This document shows, in pieces, positions 62,889 through 64,000 of a stretch of 64,000 nucleotides of DNA. Position 1 is the stretch's first letter; each line of letters starts with the position of its first letter. Origin of the DNA: Candidatus Thiodiazotropha sp. LNASS1 (lineage in GTDB: Bacteria; Pseudomonadota; Gammaproteobacteria; Chromatiales; Chromatiaceae). The position numbers were made by a program, and so were the translations under genes. Under the pieces are notes generated by a model that was not told the origin of the DNA, made no database searches, and saw only the letters and a program-made list of their open reading frames with translations. The stretch lies in NCBI RefSeq assembly GCF_964212655.1, contig NZ_OZ156465.1:1364001-1428000 (forward strand), given 5' to 3'.

Positions 62889-63767
62889 ATGATTGAGGCG
62901 GAAAACCTCTGCAAGCACTATGCGGGTATCAAAGCGGTGGACGGAGTCAGCTTCTCGATCCCCCGCGGTGTCTGCTTCGGTCTGCTTGGCCCCAATGGTG
63001 CGGGCAAGACCACCACCGTGGAGATGCTCGAGGGGATCAAGACCCCAACATCGGGCCAGATACGATACAAGGGCGAGCCCCTGGGCAAACGTTTCCGTAA
63101 CGAGGCGGGGATCATGTTTCAGCACACCGCCCTACAGGAGTATATCCGTGTGGACGAGGTGCTGAAGATGTTTCAGCAGTTCTATACCAAGACTCGCCCT
63201 ATCGATGAGTTGGTGGAGATCTGCGCTCTGGAAGAGTTCCTGTCGCGGGATACGCGCAAACTCTCAGGTGGTCAGAAGCAGCGGCTGCTGTTGGCCATCG
63301 CGCTGATAAACGATCCGGAAGTGGTATTCCTCGACGAACCCACCACCGGTCTCGATCCGCAGTCGCGGCGTAATCTCTGGCATCAGGTTCGCCGCATCAA
63401 GGCGGAAAACAAAACCCTGGTGCTGACCACACACTATATGGAAGAGGCGTTTGAACTCTGTGATGAGATCATCATCATGGATCATGGTACGATCATCGCC
63501 CAGGGCATTCCGAAAACCCTGCTGGCCAACCACTTCGACAAATCGGTGATCACCCTGCCACTCTCCGCCCTGCCCGAGGATTTTCAAGCCGATGAATGCT
63601 CCACACTCCACCCCCAGGATGGGCAGATGGAGATCCTCTCTAAGGATGTGGATACCACCATACACCACCTGGCAGCCCAGAAGATCTCTTTGCAGCAGTT
63701 ACAGGTGCGTTCGCCGACCCTGGAAGATCTGTTCCTGGAACTGACCGGGCATCATCTGCGCACCTAG
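62889..63767 (+). CDS. ABC transporter ATPase (ABC-2 type exporter)
   Basis: 292 residues. Walker A GPNGAGKTTTVEMLEG, Q-loop MFQHTALQE, signature LSGGQKQRLLLAIALI, Walker B VVFLDEPTTGLD and the H-loop TTHYMEE. The 'HYMEEA' and 'GxxPxxL' C-terminal pattern match NodI/DrrA-type drug or polysaccharide exporter ATPases. The permease gene starts 13 bases after the stop, so the two form one transporter. Substrate unknown. Confidence 0.93.
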   Translation: MIEAENLCKHYAGIKAVDGVSFSIPRGVCFGLLGPNGAGKTTTVEMLEGIKTPTSGQIRYKGEPLGKRFRNEAGIMFQHTALQEYIRVDEVLKMFQQFYTKTRPIDELVEICALEEFLSRDTRKLSGGQKQRLLLAIALINDPEVVFLDEPTTGLDPQSRRNLWHQVRRIKAENKTLVLTTHYMEEAFELCDEIIIMDHGTIIAQGIPKTLLANHFDKSVITLPLSALPEDFQADECSTLHPQDGQMEILSKDVDTTIHHLAAQKISLQQLQVRSPTLEDLFLELTGHHLRT

Positions 63768-63780
63768 GATCGCTCTCACT

Positions 63781-64000
63781 ATGTCGCTTCGTCGCTTTCT
63801 GGCTGCCCTGCAAGCACGCAACCTGGAGTTCCTGCGAGACCACACCGCACTCGGCTGGAACCTGATCATGCCGGTATTGATCGTGATGGGTTTCGCCTTT
63901 GCATTCACCACCGGACAGGAGGAACTCTACAAGGTTGGACTGTATGGGGATCCTGAACAGAATCAGAGCGTGGATGATTTCCTGAAGACCCGGTATGTGG
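63781..64000 (+). CDS. ABC-2 permease, 5' part only (runs off the window)
   Basis: At least 73 codons without stop to the window edge. Starts SLRRFLAALQARNLEFLRD and has a first transmembrane helix LIMPVLIVMGFAFAF, then a periplasmic loop beginning GQEELYKVGLYGDP. This is the expected start of an ABC-2 permease paired with the ATPase upstream. Confidence 0.85.
   Translation, partial: MSLRRFLAALQARNLEFLRDHTALGWNLIMPVLIVMGFAFAFTTGQEELYKVGLYGDPEQNQSVDDFLKTRYV

Noticed and set aside
1-64000. tRNA, rRNA, insertion sequence or phage genes
   Set aside because: None were recognised on either strand.

Overview
This 64 kb window looks like chromosomal DNA of a gammaproteobacterium. HrpB, YgfZ, RNase II, SugE, HAE-type RND pumps and large c-di-GMP enzymes all fit that group. 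The many c-type cytochrome, molybdoenzyme, thioredoxin-like and TauE/SafE genes suggest an anaerobically respiring or sulfur-metabolising lineage (Chromatiales/Sedimenticola-like). That placement is inference from gene content; no rRNA or tRNA gene is present to test it. I see no prophage, transposase or CRISPR array.

Layout. 1-9 kb: a YbaK-type deacylase, a membrane TIR/WD40 protein, a GNAT enzyme, an orphan efflux adaptor, a ribbon-helix-helix gene pair, an alpha/beta hydrolase and a BASS transporter. 9-18.3 kb: a CBS-PAS-GGDEF-EAL protein, a lipoprotein with a late frame slip, a divergent NmrA/AraC pair, an EthD-SugE-amidotransferase row and a TrmO-domain protein with a signal peptide. 18.6-24.6 kb: an RND efflux operon and an SDR/TetR divergent pair with two clear operators.

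24.6-41.7 kb is the most distinctive part, a periplasmic redox island. On the minus strand are a secreted 252-residue repeat protein, a small secreted protein, a secreted protein made almost entirely of Gly-Met-Ser/Gly triplets, a pentaheme cytochrome c, a Tat-exported DmsA-like molybdoenzyme, its DmsB-like Fe-S subunit, a TorD-like chaperone, a monoheme cytochrome, a multi-cluster ferredoxin and a thioredoxin/NHL lipoprotein. No DmsC/NrfD membrane anchor is present. Divergently transcribed are a histidine kinase with a heme-binding CxxCH in its periplasmic domain, an NtrC-type sigma-54 activator, a secreted thioredoxin-like protein, a secreted beta-propeller and a TauE/SafE exporter. Two near-consensus sigma-54 promoters, each with an upstream CCTGAC-N5-GTCAGG palindrome, tie the regulator to the repeat-protein genes. 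I propose that this is one regulated redox system in which methionine-rich surface proteins are partners or substrates of the molybdoenzyme. The wiring is visible in the sequence; the substrate is inference.

41.8-64 kb: HrpB, a membrane-spanning Rad50/YhaN-like ATPase with a small coupled partner, a TetR-MMPL-LolA-like-outer membrane protein envelope lipid operon, a TIR/zinc-ribbon pair, a second GGDEF-EAL protein, a truncated tautomerase remnant, RNase II divergent from YgfZ, an HDOD protein and an ABC exporter whose permease runs off the window. A REP-like hairpin occurs three times (44.3, 44.4 and 51.6 kb).
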